Positions 61,544 to 64,000 of a DNA stretch of 64,000 nucleotides are shown here, piece by piece (positions within the stretch are counted from its first letter, which is position 1; each line of letters opens with the position of its first letter). The notes below the pieces were generated by a model that did no database searches, was not told the DNA's origin, and saw only the letters and a list, made by a program, of their open reading frames with translations. The DNA comes from Paenibacillus doosanensis (GTDB lineage: Bacteria; Bacillota; Bacilli; Paenibacillales; NBRC-103111): the NCBI RefSeq assembly GCF_025060755.1, contig NZ_JANYUY010000014.1, positions 62,001 through 126,000 on the forward strand, written 5' to 3'. Position numbers and translations under genes: made by a program.

Positions 61544-62389
61544 ATGAAATCAAAGAAATGGTTGGCAACCGGCGTTTCGATTATCGCTTTGTCCGCAATG
61601 ATTTTGTCCGCCTGTGGAACGAAGGACGGCGGAGACGCAGGCGCAGGGACGGGCGGCTCCAAACCGGCTTCGGCTTCGGTGCTCGATGAAATTAAGAGCC
61701 GCGGCAAGCTCGTTGTCGGCGTGAAATACGATACGAAGCTGTTCGGTCTGAAGGACCCGGCGAGCGGCAAGGTCGAAGGCTTCGACGTCGATATCGCCAA
61801 AGCGCTGGCCAAGCAAATTGTCGGCGACGAGAACAAGATCGAGCTGAAGGAAGTGACCTCCAAGACGCGTATCCCGATGCTGGACAACAAAGAGATCGAT
61901 ATGATCATCGCGACGATGACGATTAACGACGAGCGTAAGAAGCAGGTCGACTTCTCCGACATTTATTTCAAGGCGGGCCAATCGCTTCTCGTGAAGAAGG
62001 GCAGCCCGATCAAAACTATCGCCGACGTGAAAAAAGGTACGAAGGTGCTGGCCGTCAAAGGCTCGACCTCGGTGGACAACATTAAGCAAAAGTCTCCCGA
62101 CGCCACCGTGCTGGAGTTTGACAATTACCAGGATGCGTTCAGCGCGCTCAAGGCCGGCCAAGGCGATACGCTGACGACCGACAATGCGATCTTGTACGGA
62201 ATGGCCGCACAGGATTCCAACTACGAGGTCGTCGGAGAGCCGTTCACCGACGAACCGTACGGCATCGCGATCAAGAAGGGCGAATCCGCACTGCAGCAGG
62301 CGGTCAACGACGGACTCAAGACGCTGCAATCGAGCGGGGAGTACAACAAAATTTATGAGAAATGGATCGGCAAGGCGCCGTCCAAATAA
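61544..62389 (+). CDS. glnH: Amino acid ABC transporter, substrate-binding lipoprotein
   Basis: ATG 61544 starts a lipoprotein signal with lipobox MILSACG. The remainder is an SBP_bac_3 fold (RGKLVVGVKYDTKLFGLKDPASGKVEGFDVDIAKALAKQI shown by GKLVVGVKYDTKLFG and EGFDVDIAKALA; IATMTINDERKKQVDFSD; YGIAIKKG). Glutamine, glutamate or aspartate are likely substrates. Confidence 0.93.
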   Translation: MKSKKWLATGVSIIALSAMILSACGTKDGGDAGAGTGGSKPASASVLDEIKSRGKLVVGVKYDTKLFGLKDPASGKVEGFDVDIAKALAKQIVGDENKIELKEVTSKTRIPMLDNKEIDMIIATMTINDERKKQVDFSDIYFKAGQSLLVKKGSPIKTIADVKKGTKVLAVKGSTSVDNIKQKSPDATVLEFDNYQDAFSALKAGQGDTLTTDNAILYGMAAQDSNYEVVGEPFTDEPYGIAIKKGESALQQAVNDGLKTLQSSGEYNKIYEKWIGKAPSK

Positions 62390-62405
62390 GGATCGCGAGC
62401 GAAGA

Positions 62406-62433
62406 GGGAGACCGGGGCGTCTCCCGTCTTTCT
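62406..62433 (+). terminator. Intra-operon attenuator after the binding protein gene
   Basis: GGGAGAC pairs with GTCTCCC over a 6-nt loop and is followed by GTCTTTCTT. It would favour excess binding protein over permeases. Confidence 0.5.
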
Positions 62434-62480
62434 TCCCGCATAGGAAGCGCTTTTATGCAATAACGAAAGGGGGATGAAGC

Positions 62481-63134
62481 ATGCCCGACATCACCATTTT
62501 TACAGATTACTTCGGCACCTACATGAAGGGCTTCGGCAATACGATATTGTCGAGCGCCATCGCGCTGATCGGAAGCTTCCTGCTCGGTACGATCATCGCC
62601 GTGTTCCGGATTACGCCGCTCAAGCCGCTGCAATGGCTCGGAACGGCTTACGTCGAATTTATCCGCAACATTCCGCTGCTGCTGGTCATCTTCGTGTTCT
62701 TTTACGGACTGCCGTCGATAGGCGTTACGCTGAGCGGCTTCGTCTGCGGGACGATCGGGCTCACGATCTATACGGCCGCCTTCGTGGCCGAAGCGATCCG
62801 CGCCGGCATTATGGCCGTTCCCAAAGGGCAGACGGAAGCGGCCAGAGCGTCGGGCCTGGATTACATGCAGACGATGCGCCATGTCGTGCTGCCGCAGGCG
62901 ATCAAGATCGTCATTCCGCCGCTCAGCAACCAATTCATTAATCTGGTGAAAAACTCATCCATTCTCGGCGCTTTCGCCGGGCTCGATCTGATGTACTACG
63001 CCGATCAAGTAGCCAGCAAAACGTATGCCACGTTCGATACGTATATTTTCGTCGCCGTGCTGTATTTGGTATTGACCCTCCCTTTGAGCTACATGGCCTT
63101 ACACTTAGAACGCAAATTGGCAAAAGCCGGATAG
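62481..63134 (+). CDS. glnM: Amino acid ABC transporter permease 1
   Basis: This 217-residue protein has about five TM helices of the HisM/GlnP family, with RNIPLLLVIFVFFYGLPSIG and the EAA loop EAIRAGIMAVPKGQTEAARASGLDYMQTMRHVVLPQAIKI. It pairs with the next permease. Confidence 0.93.
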   Translation: MPDITIFTDYFGTYMKGFGNTILSSAIALIGSFLLGTIIAVFRITPLKPLQWLGTAYVEFIRNIPLLLVIFVFFYGLPSIGVTLSGFVCGTIGLTIYTAAFVAEAIRAGIMAVPKGQTEAARASGLDYMQTMRHVVLPQAIKIVIPPLSNQFINLVKNSSILGAFAGLDLMYYADQVASKTYATFDTYIFVAVLYLVLTLPLSYMALHLERKLAKAG

Positions 63135-63144
63135 GAGGGAGTCC

Positions 63145-63795
63145 ATGGATATCGCAGGCGCTTTTTCCGCCCATAATCTCGTATTTATACTCGAAGGCTT
63201 CGTCGTTACGCTGCGCGTGGCGTTCATCGCCATCGTGATCAGCTTTATAGCCGGTTGTATCGTCGGGACGCTTCGCTATACCCGAATGCCGGTGGTCGCT
63301 CCGGTGCTGGCTGTCATCGTCGAGCTGGTCCGCAACCTGCCGCTGCTGCTGATCATCTTTTTCACCCGGTTTGCGCTGCCGGATATCGGCATCAAGCTCG
63401 GCGTCGAAAACTCGGCGATTGTCGGGCTTGCCGTATTCGAAGCGGCGATGATCTCGGAAATCGTCCGCAGCGGCCTCGCCTCCATCGACAAGGGGCAGAT
63501 CGAAGCCGCGCGCTCCTCCGGCCTGAGCTATGTCCAGACGCTTTGGCATATCGTGCTGCCGCAAGGGCTGCGCCGGATGGTGCCGCCGATGGTCAGCCAG
63601 TTTATTTCGCTGCTGAAGGACACGTCGCTGGCGATCGTCATCTCCTTGCCGGATTTGATGCATAACTCGAAGATCGTGATCGGCCAGAGCTACAACTACA
63701 CGCTGCCGATTTTGGCGCTGGTGGCGCTGCTCTATTTTGCCGTCAATTACGCTTTGTCGCTTGCGGCCAAAAGGATGGAAAACCGGCTGATTTAA
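63145..63795 (+). CDS. glnP: Amino acid ABC transporter permease 2
   Basis: This 216-residue protein has the same fold: VRNLPLLLIIFFTRFALPDIG and the EAA loop SGLASIDKGQIEAARSSGLSYVQTLWHIVLPQGLRR. ATG 63145 follows AGGAGGGAG, 10 bp after the first permease. Confidence 0.93.
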   Translation: MDIAGAFSAHNLVFILEGFVVTLRVAFIAIVISFIAGCIVGTLRYTRMPVVAPVLAVIVELVRNLPLLLIIFFTRFALPDIGIKLGVENSAIVGLAVFEAAMISEIVRSGLASIDKGQIEAARSSGLSYVQTLWHIVLPQGLRRMVPPMVSQFISLLKDTSLAIVISLPDLMHNSKIVIGQSYNYTLPILALVALLYFAVNYALSLAAKRMENRLI

Positions 63796-63817
63796 CCGGA
63801 CGGCATCGCGGCACCGG

Positions 63818-63855
63818 GCCGACCTCTGAATGCATGTTCAGGAGGTTGGCTTTTT
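63818..63855 (+). terminator. Terminator of the amino acid transporter operon
   Basis: GCCGACCTCTGAA pairs with TTCAGGAGGTTGGC (one bulge). TTTTT follows. Confidence 0.8.
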
Positions 63856-63931
63856 GCTCACGCGTCCGAACCGTCAGGAAATGTTCTCCGCTACGCTAAA
63901 GCATGGCGAACGTGGTAAAATAGAGGATAGG

Positions 63932-64000
63932 TATAATCAGGATGAAGCGTCCATATAAGTGAATCATTCCCTTTCGGGCTGAGAGGAGGGGCAATCGTTG
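63932..64000 (+). promoter_or_regulatory. Start region of the next gene (cut by the window edge)
   Basis: TATAAT at 63932-63937 may be a -10 box. GAGGAGGGG (63983-63991) with TTG at 63998-64000 (6-nt spacing) looks like a translation start; the gene itself is outside. Confidence 0.45.

Overview
The window looks like a chromosomal segment of a Bacillales bacterium, most likely Paenibacillaceae. The reasons are strong AAGGAGG-type ribosome binding sites with many GTG/TTG starts, a SinR/SinI-type regulatory pair, a Bacillus-like eps operon, a very large SLH-domain surface enzyme, and a paeninodin-type lasso peptide locus. No rRNA, tRNA, CRISPR array, insertion sequence or complete prophage was seen.

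Layout. 1-2.2 kb: the partial nnr (NAD(P)HX repair) gene and an APH-like kinase, both on the minus strand. 2.25-3.3 kb: a gene-free stretch with short degenerate repeats. 3.3-7.15 kb: a two-gene RNA-repair cassette, hen1 (3'-terminal RNA 2'-O-methyltransferase) and pnkp (kinase-phosphatase-ligase). 7.3-8.3 kb: two SnoaL-like paralogues, one internally shortened and one frameshifted. 8.4-9.5 kb: an ArsR-type regulator and a DUF3870 protein. 9.6-13.55 kb: a murein-peptide recycling operon (dppA-ykfA-ykfB-ykfC). 13.9-19.6 kb: an SLH-anchored family-9 pectate lyase of about 1890 residues. 19.65-23.8 kb (minus strand): an Asn-rich small secreted protein, a tailspike-like beta-helix protein and an FN3/jelly-roll protein.

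24.3-58.3 kb is one large exopolysaccharide region. Its first part starts with epsA-epsB-like genes, an adaptor lipoprotein and an exported protein of unknown function. A complete lasso peptide gene set follows (C-A-K-B1-B2-nucleotidyltransferase-D, 29.0-35.9 kb), including an unlisted 46-residue precursor at 30976-31116. Glycosyltransferases, a pyruvyltransferase, a GH105-like hydrolase, an acetyltransferase and a Wzx flippase come next. The second part (44.5-58.3 kb) largely follows the order of Bacillus subtilis epsC-D-(E)-F-(H)-G...L-M-N, with galU and galE added. It starts after a 450-bp leader that may hold an EAR-like antitermination RNA.

58.8-60.5 kb carries two SinR-like repressors, a VanZ-like membrane protein and a divergent SinI-like antirepressor. 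Two palindrome families mark promoters here. Family A (GTTCTTTATAAAGAAC-like) lies at the lasso operon, the epsC operon and the Asn-rich secreted protein gene. Family B (TGATACAAAANGTATCA-like) lies at epsA and the sinI-like gene. In the epsA and epsC promoters an operator fills the 17-bp spacer between the -35 and -10 boxes exactly. This suggests a local biofilm circuit controlling matrix polysaccharide, a secreted protein and a lasso peptide. 60.8-63.8 kb is a polar amino acid ABC transporter (ATPase, binding lipoprotein, two permeases).
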